DNA of 64,000 nucleotides from Pseudomonas viridiflava (GCF_900582195.1 NZ_UTHA01000311.1:1-64000); one strand, 5' to 3'. Numbered from the stretch's first letter, positions 23,896-33,292 are shown. The notes: generated from the sequence alone by a model not told the origin. A program made the numbers and translations.

Positions 23896-25395
23896 GTGCC
23901 GCGTCGCATCAACAGAGCGCTTTTGCCGCTCAGTGTTCTGGCTTTCACCCTGGGTCTCAGCGGCTGCATCTCAACCGAAGGCATTGCCCCGCAGGGCAAA
24001 GCATTGGAGGCCAACACACTGGCCACCGACGACGCCATTGCCCATGCCGCGCGTGACGCCAACTGGCCCACCGCGCAATGGTGGCAAGCCTACGGCGACC
24101 CGCAACTCAACCGCTGGATCGACCTCGCCGTGCAGGGCAGCCCGAGCATGGCCATGGCCGCTGCGCGGGTGCGTCAGGCCAAAGCCATCGCCGGTGTCGC
24201 TGAAGCGGCCGAGTCGTTGCAGATCAATGGCGAGTCGACCCTCAAACGGCACAACTGGCCGACCGATCAGTTCTACGGCCCCGGCGATCTGGCCAACACC
24301 ACGACTTGGGATAACAACGCGGCGCTCGGCTTCAGCTACGCCCTCGACCTCTGGGGGCGCGAAAGCAATGCCAGTGAGCGGGCGGTGGATCTGGCGCACA
24401 TGAGCGCCGCTGAGGCGAGGCTGGCGCAGCTGGAATTGCAGAACAACATCGTCCGCGCCTATATCGAACTGTCGCTGCATTACGCGCAGCGCGACATCGT
24501 TGCCGCGACGCTCAAGCAGCAACAGCAGATTCTCGATCTGGCGCAGAAACGTTTGAACGGCGGAATCGGCACGCACTTCGAAGTCAGCCAGGCCGAAACG
24601 CCGCTGCCGGAAACCCATCGCCAGCTCGATGCGCTGGACGAAGAAATCGCCCTGAGTCGCAATCAGATCGCTGCGCTTGCAGGCAAAGGTCCGGGAGCGG
24701 GCGCGCAGTTGCAGCGTCCGACTCTGTCGCTCGGTGCAGCGTTGAAACTGCCGACGGCATTGCCTGCCGAACTGCTTGGCCAGCGTCCCGATGTGGTCGC
24801 CAGTCGCTGGCAAGTGGCGGCGCAGGCACGCGGTATCGATGTGGCGCACGCCGGGTTTTACCCCAATGTCGATCTGGTTGGCAGCCTCGGCTACATGGCC
24901 ACCGGCGGGGGCGCGCTGGAGTTCTTGACCGGCAAGAAACTCAACTACAACGTCGGCCCGGCGATTTCACTGCCGATCTTTGACGGAGGCCGACTGCGCG
25001 CCGAATTGGGGGAAGCCTCCGCCGGTTACGACATCGCCGTCGCGCATTACAACCAGACGCTGGTGAATGCGCTGAAGAACATCTCCGATCAGTTGATCCG
25101 CCGCGAGTCGATGGACAAGCAGCAAGGCTTCGCCGCCGAGTCGGTGGCCACGGCGCAGAAGACGTACGACATCGCGATGATCGCTTATCAGCGTGGCCTC
25201 ACCGATTACCTCAATGTGCTCAATGCGCAGACGTTGCTGTTCAAGCAGCAGCAGGTGCAGCAGCAGGTGCAGGCGGCGCGGTTGAGTGCGCATGCCGAGT
25301 TGGTGACTGCGCTGGGTGGAGGGCTGGGTGCCGGCAACGACGTGCCGACCGCCGAGAAAACCCAGGCGCCGAAAACCCCGGTTCTCCTGCATTGA
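23896..25395 (+). CDS. Efflux system outer-membrane lipoprotein (NodT/OprM-like)
   Basis: This gene encodes 499 residues from a GTG start. The signal peptide ends in the lipobox LSGC, lipidated cysteine at residue 24. The two duplicated outer-membrane-efflux domains follow, with the long coiled-coil helices typical of TolC-type channels (QQQQILDLAQKRLNGGIGTHFEVSQAE; second copy near AYQRGLTDYLNVLNAQ). It forms the outer-membrane exit duct for the pump encoded next to it. An AGGA site lies 10 bp before the GTG. A REPIN separates it from the FUSC gene, but the operon order outer-inner-small-adaptor is kept. Confidence 0.9.
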   Translation: MPRRINRALLPLSVLAFTLGLSGCISTEGIAPQGKALEANTLATDDAIAHAARDANWPTAQWWQAYGDPQLNRWIDLAVQGSPSMAMAAARVRQAKAIAGVAEAAESLQINGESTLKRHNWPTDQFYGPGDLANTTTWDNNAALGFSYALDLWGRESNASERAVDLAHMSAAEARLAQLELQNNIVRAYIELSLHYAQRDIVAATLKQQQQILDLAQKRLNGGIGTHFEVSQAETPLPETHRQLDALDEEIALSRNQIAALAGKGPGAGAQLQRPTLSLGAALKLPTALPAELLGQRPDVVASRWQVAAQARGIDVAHAGFYPNVDLVGSLGYMATGGGALEFLTGKKLNYNVGPAISLPIFDGGRLRAELGEASAGYDIAVAHYNQTLVNALKNISDQLIRRESMDKQQGFAAESVATAQKTYDIAMIAYQRGLTDYLNVLNAQTLLFKQQQVQQQVQAARLSAHAELVTALGGGLGAGNDVPTAEKTQAPKTPVLLH

Positions 25396-25403
25396 ACACA
25401 CAA

Positions 25404-25498
25404 CCTGTGGGAGCGAGCTTGCTCGCGAAGAGGGAGTGTCAGCCAGCACATTGGTTGCCTGACTCACCGCATTCGCGAGCAAGCTCGCTCCCACAGGG
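25404..25498. repeat. REPIN
   Basis: Two inverted REP cores (GTGGGAGCGAGCTTGCTCGC and its reverse complement) are separated by about 48 bp. It lies between the outer-membrane factor and FUSC genes. Confidence 0.9.
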
Positions 25499-25531
25499 TC
25501 CCGCTCGACCCGACTTTTCTGAGCAGAATTC

Positions 25532-27724
25532 ATGACCCCCTTGCCCGCACCGCTGCGCTGGCTCTACGCCCTGGAATGGCGCCGTGGTTTCTTCGACTGG
25601 GCGCGCAGCGATGGCGTGACCTGGGTCTATATCTTCAAGGTGTTGCTCGCCGCCTTCATCACGCTGTGGCTGGCGATGCGCCTGGAACTGCCGCAACCGC
25701 GCACCGCGATGATCACCGTGTTCATCGTCATGCAGCCGCAGAGCGGCCAGGTGTTTGCCAAGAGTTTCTATCGCTTCCTCGGGACGCTGGCCGGGTCGGC
25801 GATGATGGTCACGCTGATCGCGTTGTTCGCGCAGAACACCGAGCTGTTCCTCGGTTCGCTGGCGATCTGGGTCGGCATCTGCTCGGCCGGTGCTGCGCGC
25901 TGCCGTAACTTTCGCGCTTACGGTTTTGTGCTGGCGGGCTACACCGCGGCGATGGTCGGGCTGCCGGCGCTGGCGCACCCGGACGGCGCATTCATGGCGG
26001 CGGTGTGGCGGGTGCTTGAGATCTCGTTGGGGATTCTCTGCTCGACCCTGATCAGCGCCGCGATCCTGCCGCAAACCGCCAGCGCGGCCATGCGCAATGC
26101 CTTGTATCAGCGCTTTGGTGTGTTCGCGTTGTTCGTCACCGATGGCCTGCGCGGGCGCAGCAAAGCCGAGTCTTTCGAGGCGAGCAACGTGCGCTTTATC
26201 GCCGAAGCCGTGGGCCTCGAAGGGCTGCGCAGCGTGACTGTGTTCGAAGACCCGCACATGCGTCGGCGCAACGGTCGCCTGAGCCGTTTGAACAGCGAGT
26301 TCATGGGCATCACCACCCGGTTCAACGCGTTGCATCAGTTGCTTGAACGCTTGCGCGGCAATGGCGAAGAACACGTTGTTGCGGCTATCAGACCGGGCTT
26401 GCAGGACTTGGCCGAAGTGCTCGACGGCTTCAGTGGTCGTGCCCTCACCAGCCCCGATGCTGCACGCTTGGCGACAGCGCTGGCGAGCTACAAGGAAGGC
26501 CTGCCGGCACGCGTGCGCAGCCTGCGCGCCGTCTTCCAGGAGAGCGAGCCGAGCGACGCCGAGCAACTGGATTTCCACACCGCGTACGAATTGCTCTATC
26601 GCTTCGTCGACGACTTGCACAGTTATGCACAGACTCACGCATCCCTGGCCGATCACCGCCACGAACGCGAGCGCTGGGACGAGCCGTTCACCCCGCAAAC
26701 CAACTGGTGGGCCGCTGCTGCATCGGGCATTCGCGCCTCGTTCATTCTGGTTGTGCTGGGCAGTTACTGGGTGGCGACCGCGTGGCCAAGCGGCGCGACG
26801 ATGACTCTGATTGCGGCCGCCACCGTGGGCCTCTCGGCTGCTACGCCGAACCCGAAACGCATGGCATTTCAGATGGCGTGCGGGACCTTCCTCGGTGCCC
26901 TGATCGGCTTCGTCGAGATGTTTTTCATCTTCCCGTGGATCGACGGTTTCCCGCTGCTGTGCGTGATGCTCGCACCGGTGATCGTGCTCGGCTCATTCCT
27001 CACGTCGCGGCCGCAATACGCCGGTGTGGGCCTTGGTCTGCTGATCTTCTTCAGTACGGGGTCGGTGCCGGATAACCTGACTATTTACAACCCTTACACC
27101 TTTATCAACGACTACATCGCCATGGTCATGGGCATGCTGGTCTGCGCCGCTGCCGGGGCAATTATCCTGCCGCCGAACAGCCGTTGGTTGTGGAAACGTC
27201 TGGAGCAGGATCTGCGCGGGCAAGTGGTCTACGCGATCAGCGGCAAACTCAAAGGCCTGGCCTCGAGTTTCGAGAGCCGTACCCGCGATTTGCTGCATCA
27301 GGCTTACGGTCTCGCGGCCGGGCAGCCGAAGGTGCAAAAGCACCTGCTGCGCTGGATGTTCGTGGTACTGGAAGTCGGTCACGCGATCATCGAGTTGCGC
27401 AAGGAACAGGCGATCTTGCCGGTGCACCCGGCCTATGCCGAATCGCAGCCGTGGCGCCAGGCAATCCGCGTGATGGGCCGTGCGCTGGTGCGACTGTTCC
27501 TGCAACCGAACTCCAGCAATCTCGAGCGCGCACTGGTCGCGGTCGATCACGCAATCAGCCGTGTGGCGGCCACCGATGAGCCGTTCGCGCCGCATTTCGA
27601 TACCTCCGCGTTGCGCCGGGTGAAGAGCTATCTGCATTTCATCCGCACCTCGCTGCTCGATCCGCAATCACCGCTCGCTGCCTACGCCGTCGCCAAGCCC
27701 GAAGGACTTGCCCATGCCTCGTGA
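25532..27724 (+). CDS. FUSC family inner-membrane efflux protein (AaeB-like)
   Basis: This gene encodes 730 residues with the duplicated FUSC architecture: five or six membrane helices at about 30-180, a cytoplasmic segment, and a second membrane block at about 395-550 followed by a long C-terminal cytoplasmic part. Family residues include PQPRTAMITVFIVMQPQSG and the second repeat ATPNPKRMAFQMACG. AaeB of E. coli exports hydroxylated aromatic carboxylic acids with the adaptor AaeA. The same partners are present here (DUF1656 and HlyD genes). Its 3' end overlaps the DUF1656 gene by 11 bp. Confidence 0.9.
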   Translation: MTPLPAPLRWLYALEWRRGFFDWARSDGVTWVYIFKVLLAAFITLWLAMRLELPQPRTAMITVFIVMQPQSGQVFAKSFYRFLGTLAGSAMMVTLIALFAQNTELFLGSLAIWVGICSAGAARCRNFRAYGFVLAGYTAAMVGLPALAHPDGAFMAAVWRVLEISLGILCSTLISAAILPQTASAAMRNALYQRFGVFALFVTDGLRGRSKAESFEASNVRFIAEAVGLEGLRSVTVFEDPHMRRRNGRLSRLNSEFMGITTRFNALHQLLERLRGNGEEHVVAAIRPGLQDLAEVLDGFSGRALTSPDAARLATALASYKEGLPARVRSLRAVFQESEPSDAEQLDFHTAYELLYRFVDDLHSYAQTHASLADHRHERERWDEPFTPQTNWWAAAASGIRASFILVVLGSYWVATAWPSGATMTLIAAATVGLSAATPNPKRMAFQMACGTFLGALIGFVEMFFIFPWIDGFPLLCVMLAPVIVLGSFLTSRPQYAGVGLGLLIFFSTGSVPDNLTIYNPYTFINDYIAMVMGMLVCAAAGAIILPPNSRWLWKRLEQDLRGQVVYAISGKLKGLASSFESRTRDLLHQAYGLAAGQPKVQKHLLRWMFVVLEVGHAIIELRKEQAILPVHPAYAESQPWRQAIRVMGRALVRLFLQPNSSNLERALVAVDHAISRVAATDEPFAPHFDTSALRRVKSYLHFIRTSLLDPQSPLAAYAVAKPEGLAHAS

Positions 27725-27914
27725 AATCGCCTTCCACGGCGTGTACATGCCGACCATGACTTTGATGTTTTTCATCGCTGCGGCATTGGCCTGGGCGGTG
27801 GACCGGTTCTTGTCCGGGTTCGATCTGTACCGCTTTTTCTGGCACCCGGCGCTGCTGCGTCTGAGTCTGTTTACCTGTCTGTTCGGCGCCATGGCGCTGA
27901 CTGTCTACCGTTGA
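27714..27914 (+). CDS. DUF1656 small membrane protein (AaeX-like)
   Basis: This gene encodes 66 residues with two membrane helices (PTMTLMFFIAAALAWAVD and LLRLSLFTCLFGAMALTVY). The N-terminal REIAFHGVYMP and the central FW are typical of DUF1656 proteins, which sit between FUSC and HlyD genes in aae-type operons. It overlaps the FUSC gene, with GAAGGA as ribosome site. Its role in the pump is unknown. Confidence 0.88.
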   Translation: MPREIAFHGVYMPTMTLMFFIAAALAWAVDRFLSGFDLYRFFWHPALLRLSLFTCLFGAMALTVYR

Positions 27915-27924
27915 GAACGATCTG

Positions 27925-28791
27925 ATGAAAAAGTTTTTCAGCCTGCTCGCGACCCTGCTGGTGCTGGCCCTGGCGCTGTGGATCGGCCGCACGTTATGGG
28001 AGCACTACATGAACACGCCGTGGACCCGCGACGGCCGCGTGCGTGCCGACATCATCAACGTCGCCGCCGACGTCACCGGTGAAGTCATCGATGTGCCGGT
28101 GCGTGACAACCAGTTAGTGAAAAAGGGTGATTTGCTCATGCAGATCGACCCCGAGCACTACCGCATCGCAGTGAAACAGGCGCAGTCGCTGGTCGCCTCG
28201 CGCAAGTCGACGTGGGAGATGCGCAAGGTCAACGCCCATCGCCGCGCCGATCTGGACAACCTGGTGATATCAAAGGAAAACCGCGATGACGCCAGCAACA
28301 TCGCCGACGCCGCGCTCGCCGATTACCAACACGCGCAGGCGCAACTGGAAGCCGCCGAACTCAATCTGAAACGCACCGAAGTGCGCGCGGCGGTCGACGG
28401 TTATGTGACCAACCTTAATGTGCATCGCGGTGACTACGCGCGCATCGGTGAGGCGAAAATGGCCGTGGTCGACATGAACTCGTTCTGGGTCTACGGATTC
28501 TTCGAAGAGACCAAACTGCCCCACGTGAAAGTCGGTGACAAAGCCGACATGCAGTTGATGAGCGGCGAAGTGCTCAAGGGCCATGTGGAAAGCATTTCCC
28601 GCGGCATCTACGACCGCGACAACCCGGAAAGCCGCGAACTGATCGCCGATGTGAACCCGACGTTCAACTGGGTGCGGCTGGCGCAGCGGGTGCCGGTGCG
28701 GATTCATATTGATGAAGTGCCGGAAGGTGTGCTGCTGGCGGCGGGGATTACCTGCACGGTGGTGGTGAACCAGAGCGCTGTGGACAACTGA
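27925..28791 (+). CDS. HlyD-family periplasmic adaptor (AaeA-like)
   Basis: This gene encodes 288 residues: an N-terminal membrane anchor (residues 4-22), a biotinyl-lipoyl-like half (VTGEVIDVPVRDNQLVKKGDLL), an alpha-hairpin (about 70-135), the second lipoyl half (RTEVRAAVDGYVTNLNVHRG) and a beta-barrel domain. It links the FUSC inner-membrane protein with the NodT-type outer channel. It starts 10 bp after the DUF1656 stop. Its short hairpin fits the AaeA/EmrA class. Confidence 0.9.
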   Translation: MKKFFSLLATLLVLALALWIGRTLWEHYMNTPWTRDGRVRADIINVAADVTGEVIDVPVRDNQLVKKGDLLMQIDPEHYRIAVKQAQSLVASRKSTWEMRKVNAHRRADLDNLVISKENRDDASNIADAALADYQHAQAQLEAAELNLKRTEVRAAVDGYVTNLNVHRGDYARIGEAKMAVVDMNSFWVYGFFEETKLPHVKVGDKADMQLMSGEVLKGHVESISRGIYDRDNPESRELIADVNPTFNWVRLAQRVPVRIHIDEVPEGVLLAAGITCTVVVNQSAVDN

Positions 28792-28808
28792 CAGACGGGG
28801 TCGCTGCC

Positions 28809-28887
28809 ATTCGCGAGCAAGCTCGCTCCCACCTTGGATCTGCGGCACAGCCAGGATCTCTTGTGGGAGCGAGCTTGCTCGCGAAGA
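28809..28887. repeat. REPIN
   Basis: Inverted REP cores in the order TTCGCGAGCAAGCTCGCTCC ... GTGGGAGCGAGCTTGCTCGC lie just after the efflux operon. Confidence 0.9.
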
Positions 28888-28921
28888 GGGCTGCGCGGTA
28901 TTTCAGGAGACTGCCGCGCAA

Positions 28922-29320
28922 TCACTCAGCGCAAAACGTCTCCTGCAAATGCAGCCACAACACCCGCCCGGATTCGAGCTTTTCAAACACCACCGTCGAG
29001 CGCCGATCCGTGTGCACACCGCTCGCATCGCTCTGCTGTTCGCGGTAACTCACGGTCGCGCCGCGCTGATGCAAGGCAATCACACGTAACTCACTGAGCT
29101 GGATTCTGAAACCTTTCTTTTTCCCGCCTGCGTCTCGGAACAGCAGGCGCAAGGCATCGACATCCAGCGCTCGGCCCAACGGCGTCACCATGGAGAAGCG
29201 TGGCGAAAAACGCGCCAGCAAGCGCTGCAGCGCGGCGTCATCTTCTTCTACGGCAAACCATCGTTCGATGGCTTCGTGCGCCTGGATCACTTCGTCCAGG
29301 TAGGGCGTGGCGTCATTCAT
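28922..29320 (-). CDS. SnoaL/DUF4440-like NTF2-fold protein
   Basis: This gene encodes 132 residues, soluble. The pattern of an N-terminal helix (LDEVIQAHEAIERWF), FSMVTPLGRALDVDAL and the C-terminal strands SYREQQSD and VLWLHLQETF fits NTF2-like proteins of the DUF4440/SnoaL type. These often act as small hydrolases, isomerases or binding proteins. The start codon overlaps the MFS stop by 8 bp, so the two are translationally coupled. The function in the pair is unknown. Confidence 0.72.
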   Translation of the reverse strand: MNDATPYLDEVIQAHEAIERWFAVEEDDAALQRLLARFSPRFSMVTPLGRALDVDALRLLFRDAGGKKKGFRIQLSELRVIALHQRGATVSYREQQSDASGVHTDRRSTVVFEKLESGRVLWLHLQETFCAE

Positions 29321-30686
29321 GCAGTTTTTCCTCAAGGGCAGGTGGGTTCAATAGCGCTAGCACGTGGGTCGAGTCGAAACGCAGGACGGCAACCATCGGC
29401 AACAGCGTCAGCAGCGCGGCGGCGATAAAACAGGAGCGGAAATCGTCGCCGCCCAACGCGCCCAGAAGGGCGCTGAGCAGCGCCGCCGCAAGGCAGAAAC
29501 CGAGTTGGCGATTGATGTTCCACAGGGCGCTGGAGTGACCCATTTTTTCTGGCTTAATGCCGACGAAGGCCAAGGTCTGCGCGGTGACGCTGCACAGGCT
29601 ACCGCCCAGCCCCATCAAGGCGTAGGCGATGATCAGCGGTGTGCTCGCCGGTTGTTCGATGCGCATCAGCAGGACGATGCCCATGCATTGCAGGAGCATG
29701 CCGATGCTGAGCAATGGCTTGGGGCCGATGCGGTTGAAGCTGCGTTTACCGAGCATGATCGCCATACCCGAACCGACTGCCCAGGGCAGCATCAGTGCGC
29801 CGGTTTGCGCCGCACCGATGCCGAGGTGGTGCAGGTACAACACGGCAATCATGTGGGTGCCGGTGAACACCCCGGGCACACACAAGTAGATCAACATCGC
29901 CAAACGCAGCGACGGGTGCTTGATCAGTTGCAGGTCGAGGATCGCGCCGGGTTTGCGCCAGCCATCGCGCAGGTAAATGCACAAGGTGACAAGGCTCAGC
30001 AGCAGAATTAAGGCGCCAGGGGCTCGGGTGTCGGCATCGCTCAAGAGGCTGATGGCGATCAACAATAAACTCAGCGCCGACGCGCCGAGCAACAGGCCAC
30101 GGGCGTCCAGCGTCGGGCGCTCATGCAAGGGCTGATCGGCTTTCAACCAGAGCAGGCCGAGCCCGAATGCGAGCAGCGTCAGCGGCAGATTCAGGTAAAA
30201 AATCCAGCGCCACGACAACGCCTGAACGATCAACCCGCCGGCCGCCGGCGACAGTGCCGGCACCAGCAGCGCCACCAGCAACACCACACCGGTGAAGTGC
30301 GCGCGTTGCGTCGCCGGAAACTGTCGATACGCCAGGGCTTGGCCCACCGGCAGCAGCAGTCCGCCACCGAGCCCCTGCAGGAGTCGCCAGGCAATCAGGC
30401 TTTCAATCGATCCGGCCTGCGCCACCAGTGCCGAACCGACGCCGAACAACAGCAGCGACGCGAGGATCAGCCGCCGTTCGCCGACCCGAGTTGCCAGCCA
30501 AACGCTCAGCGGAATGATCAGCGTCAGGCCGAGCATGTAGGCGTTGCTGATCCACGCCAGTTGCGTCACCGAGGCGTGCAATTGTCGGGCGATGTCGGGG
30601 TAGGCAATGCTGGCGACAAACATGTTCAGCAAGTCGAGCGCGAATCCCAACAAATACACCAGCGCGACTTTCGAGCGATAAGCCAT
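29313..30686 (-). CDS. MFS transporter, DHA2-like
   Basis: This gene encodes 457 residues with 12-14 hydrophobic helices. The N-terminal half has the MFS motif A region ATRVGERRLILAS between helices 2 and 3 and LLQGLGGGLLLPVGQAL (motif B/C-like) typical of DHA2 drug exporters. Start 30686 is preferred since the preceding 16 codons are outside the first helix and AGGGAAG lies before it. It is divergent from a LysR gene with a perfect palindrome between. Substrate unknown; efflux of a small organic compound is likely. Confidence 0.9.
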   Translation of the reverse strand: MAYRSKVALVYLLGFALDLLNMFVASIAYPDIARQLHASVTQLAWISNAYMLGLTLIIPLSVWLATRVGERRLILASLLLFGVGSALVAQAGSIESLIAWRLLQGLGGGLLLPVGQALAYRQFPATQRAHFTGVVLLVALLVPALSPAAGGLIVQALSWRWIFYLNLPLTLLAFGLGLLWLKADQPLHERPTLDARGLLLGASALSLLLIAISLLSDADTRAPGALILLLSLVTLCIYLRDGWRKPGAILDLQLIKHPSLRLAMLIYLCVPGVFTGTHMIAVLYLHHLGIGAAQTGALMLPWAVGSGMAIMLGKRSFNRIGPKPLLSIGMLLQCMGIVLLMRIEQPASTPLIIAYALMGLGGSLCSVTAQTLAFVGIKPEKMGHSSALWNINRQLGFCLAAALLSALLGALGGDDFRSCFIAAALLTLLPMVAVLRFDSTHVLALLNPPALEEKLHE

Positions 30687-30762
30687 GGCAGCTTCCCTAT
30701 GATGAGGCGTGCAGGGTAGGGATCTTCTGGTCATAGGAAAACGCTGGTTTGGCTGCTAGTTT

Positions 30763-30779
30763 GTCAAAATTATTTTGAC
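30763..30779. promoter_or_regulatory. Candidate LysR operator
   Basis: GTCAAAAT-T-ATTTTGAC is a 17-bp palindrome that contains a T-N11-A pattern, between the divergent MFS and LysR genes, 16 bp before the LysR start. Confidence 0.6.
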
Positions 30780-30795
30780 GAAGAGTGCCGTGGAT

Positions 30796-31677
30796 ATGGT
30801 CAGCCTGGATCGTTTTGACACCTTCAAAGCCGTGGTCGAGGCCGGTTCGCTGACCGCTGCCGCCGATACGCTGGGGCAAACGCGGGCGGTGGTCAGCTTC
30901 AACCTCAAGCGCCTGGAGGAAGAACTGGGTGTGACCCTGCTCACGCGCAACACCCGGCAACTGGCGTTGACCGATGCCGGTGAGCGCTTTTATCGACGCT
31001 GCCTGCGCACGCTGGACGAAGCGCGGCTGGCCATCGAGGAGGCGCGTTCCGAGCACGCACAGCTCAAGGGCACGTTGCGCATTACCACAACCGTGGAGTT
31101 TGCCCTGGCTCAGGTCGTGCCGGCGCTGGAATTGTTTCGCCAGCAGCAACCGCAGCTGAACATTCATTTGTCGACGTCTTCGACCCATGCCGATCTGATT
31201 TCCGAGCGCTTTGACATGGCGATTCGGCTGGGGCGCATGCACGACTCCAATCTGCGTGCCGTGCAGTTGTCGACGTTCGAAATATTTGCCGTGGCGGCGC
31301 CAGGGTTGGTCGAACGCTTTGCGCCGGTGGCCACGCTGGCAACGCTGGAGTCGATGCCGACGTTAGGGCATGGGCGGGTGCCGGAAATGACCGTGAGCGA
31401 TCCGGCCGGTACAGAGCATTTCTACCAGCCGAAACCGGGAACCACCGCCATCGTCGCGGACAACTCGGCGACGCTTCGAGCATTTGCCTTGACCGGGCAA
31501 GGCGTGGCGATTCTGCCGCAATGGCTGATTCAGGACGATCTCGATGCCGGGCGGCTGCAGCGTTTACTGGTGGATTACCGCTTTGCGCCGCAAGGCGTGT
31601 ATGCGCTGTACCCGGACACCCGGCATTTGCCGCTGAAAGTGCGGGCGTTCATTGATTTCATGAAAGGCTGGGGATGA
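30796..31677 (+). CDS. LysR family transcriptional regulator
   Basis: This gene encodes 293 residues. The helix-turn-helix is at residues 4-62 (FDTFKAVVEAGSLTAAADTL, RAVVSFNLKRLEEEL) and the effector domain at about 88-290. The palindrome 30763-30779 partly precedes it and should be the binding site. It is divergent from the MFS transporter and its coupled NTF2-like gene, which it most likely controls. A GTG at 30790 is an alternative start. The ligand is unknown. Confidence 0.88.
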   Translation: MVSLDRFDTFKAVVEAGSLTAAADTLGQTRAVVSFNLKRLEEELGVTLLTRNTRQLALTDAGERFYRRCLRTLDEARLAIEEARSEHAQLKGTLRITTTVEFALAQVVPALELFRQQQPQLNIHLSTSSTHADLISERFDMAIRLGRMHDSNLRAVQLSTFEIFAVAAPGLVERFAPVATLATLESMPTLGHGRVPEMTVSDPAGTEHFYQPKPGTTAIVADNSATLRAFALTGQGVAILPQWLIQDDLDAGRLQRLLVDYRFAPQGVYALYPDTRHLPLKVRAFIDFMKGWG

Positions 31678-31697
31678 GTGTTGGCTGATCTGGCCTC

Positions 31698-31772
31698 TTC
31701 GCGAGCAGGCTCGCTCCCACATGGGTCTCTTTCATGCCGAAGATCCCCTGTGGGAGCGAGCTTGCTCGCGAA
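31698..31772. repeat. REPIN
   Basis: Inverted REP cores (TTCGCGAGCAGGCTCGCTCC and GTGGGAGCGAGCTTGCTCGC) lie between the convergent LysR and SDR genes. Confidence 0.9.
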
Positions 31773-31787
31773 GGTGTCGACTCTAGT

Positions 31788-32612
31788 TCAGAGCTTTGCG
31801 CGCAACCCGAACCGCTTCATCAACGTCGACTCCAGCAAGCCTTTAGGCAACAACGCCGCCAATAACGGCAACGCCCTGCTGCCATTACCAATCCGGATCA
31901 GCCGTGGCGGTTTGCTCTGCTGCACAGCTTTCAACAGTTCAGCGGCAAACTCACTGCTCGGCGTCGGCTTGTCCTGTGAAGCCTTGGCCCGCGCGCGAAT
32001 ACCCTCACGCAGCGGAAACCACGGCGACTGTTCATTGATCAACTGCTCGGCTTCATGCCCGGCGTTCTTGGCAAAACTCGACTGAATCGCCCCCGGCTGC
32101 ACCTCCATCACGCGTACACCAAACGGTGCCAGCTCCATGCGCAAGGCATCGCTCAATGCATGCACCGCCGCCTTCGATGCGCAGTACGCGCCGGCGAATG
32201 GCGTGACCAAAACCCCTGACACACTGCCGATATTCACCACCAGCCCCTTGACCCGACGCAACACCGGAAACAGTGCGCGAGTGACGCCGACAATCGAAAA
32301 CACATTGGTCTCGAACTGGCGTTGCATCGCCGCCACACCGCCATCGAGCAGCGGCCCCATGGCGCCGTAACCGGCGTTGTTGATCAGCACGTCGAGGCCG
32401 CCGTGTTGCTGGTTGATGCGCGCGCCAAGCTGCTCCAGTGCCTGGTTATCGTTGACGTCGAGTTGCACCGCAGTGAACCCGGCTGACGCCAGCACCGCCA
32501 CGTCTTCAGCCTTGCGCGCACTGGCCCAGACTTCGTAACCAGCGGCTTTGAACGCATCGGCGAGGGCGCGGCCGATGCCGCTGGAACAACCGGTAATCAA
32601 CGCAACGGGCAT
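31788..32612 (-). CDS. Short-chain dehydrogenase/reductase
   Basis: This gene encodes 274 residues. The Rossmann nucleotide motif TGCSSGIGRAL (residues 8-18), NNAGYGAMG (around 83) and the catalytic YCASKAAVHAL (Y-x-x-x-K at about 147-151) with an upstream serine (IGSVSG) are all present, so it is a classical SDR. The first arginine after the glycine motif (ASARK) suggests NADP preference. The start has AAGGA 7 bp upstream. Substrate unknown. Confidence 0.9.
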   Translation of the reverse strand: MPVALITGCSSGIGRALADAFKAAGYEVWASARKAEDVAVLASAGFTAVQLDVNDNQALEQLGARINQQHGGLDVLINNAGYGAMGPLLDGGVAAMQRQFETNVFSIVGVTRALFPVLRRVKGLVVNIGSVSGVLVTPFAGAYCASKAAVHALSDALRMELAPFGVRVMEVQPGAIQSSFAKNAGHEAEQLINEQSPWFPLREGIRARAKASQDKPTPSSEFAAELLKAVQQSKPPRLIRIGNGSRALPLLAALLPKGLLESTLMKRFGLRAKL

Positions 32613-32647
32613 GGCGCATTCCTTGTGCAAAAAATGGGGGAGGGGAA

Positions 32648-33112
32648 TCAGTCGGAGAAACTACCCTGCAAGCGCTCGGCGCGAAACTCCAGGGTTTGCG
32701 GGCGATATCCGGGGCGCAGCGGTGGCAGCGGCAGGCAGTCTTCCCATTCACCGCCGGCCTGCAATTCGCCGGGGCCACGATAGCGCGGGGCGGTGTATTG
32801 GTTGTCGGCCAGATTCACCGTGTCACCCGGCGCGTAGGCGGCGATGCGCCAGCGCAGTTCGGTCAGGGGCACGTCGTTGCCGTTTTTCATTTTCAGTTGC
32901 AGCGGACGATCCGCCGGGCATTGTTCGGGCGCGTAGGCGATACGCATCTCAAGGCGCGCCAGTTGTTTGATCTCGCGGTTGTCCAGCCACACTACCCACA
33001 TGGCCACGAACCCCAGGCCAATCGCCGCCGCCACTGAAACCGGCAAGGCTTTGGCCGGATAGCGCAGCAGCAGTATCAGCCAGGTGATGACCAGCAAGAT
33101 GCCGATGAACAT
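32648..33112 (-). CDS. Small membrane protein with a soluble beta domain
   Basis: This gene encodes 154 residues. Two helices near the N-terminus (MFIGILLVITWLILLL and VSVAAAIGLGFVAMWVVWL) anchor a soluble C-terminal domain (about 50-154) rich in beta strand with a cysteine in APEQCPADRP and one in EDCLPLPP. Homologues in pseudomonads are sometimes called multidrug transporter, but two helices cannot form one, so that name is not supported. ATG 33112 is chosen for its GGAG; 33127 is an alternative. It lies 35 bp upstream of the SDR gene on the same strand. Confidence 0.75.
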   Translation of the reverse strand: MFIGILLVITWLILLLRYPAKALPVSVAAAIGLGFVAMWVVWLDNREIKQLARLEMRIAYAPEQCPADRPLQLKMKNGNDVPLTELRWRIAAYAPGDTVNLADNQYTAPRYRGPGELQAGGEWEDCLPLPPLRPGYRPQTLEFRAERLQGSFSD

Positions 33113-33292
33113 GTGGGAAGGCTCCATGAGTTCGTGCGCACCATCCTACCGAAGGCACAGCGCAATGGACATTCGTTGCGCATGGGATTTAACCGTTGGT
33201 CGGAACTGTAATTTCTGACAGTAGGCACATCGCCAAGCGTCTGCTCAGATCATTGCAGGCGCAGAGGACACGGTTATCGTGCGGGGAGCTAC

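Noticed and set aside
33205..33222. ACTGT-N8-ACAGT upstream of the TccC-like gene, considered as an operator.
   Set aside because: The arms are only five bases and no second copy or neighbouring regulator supports it.
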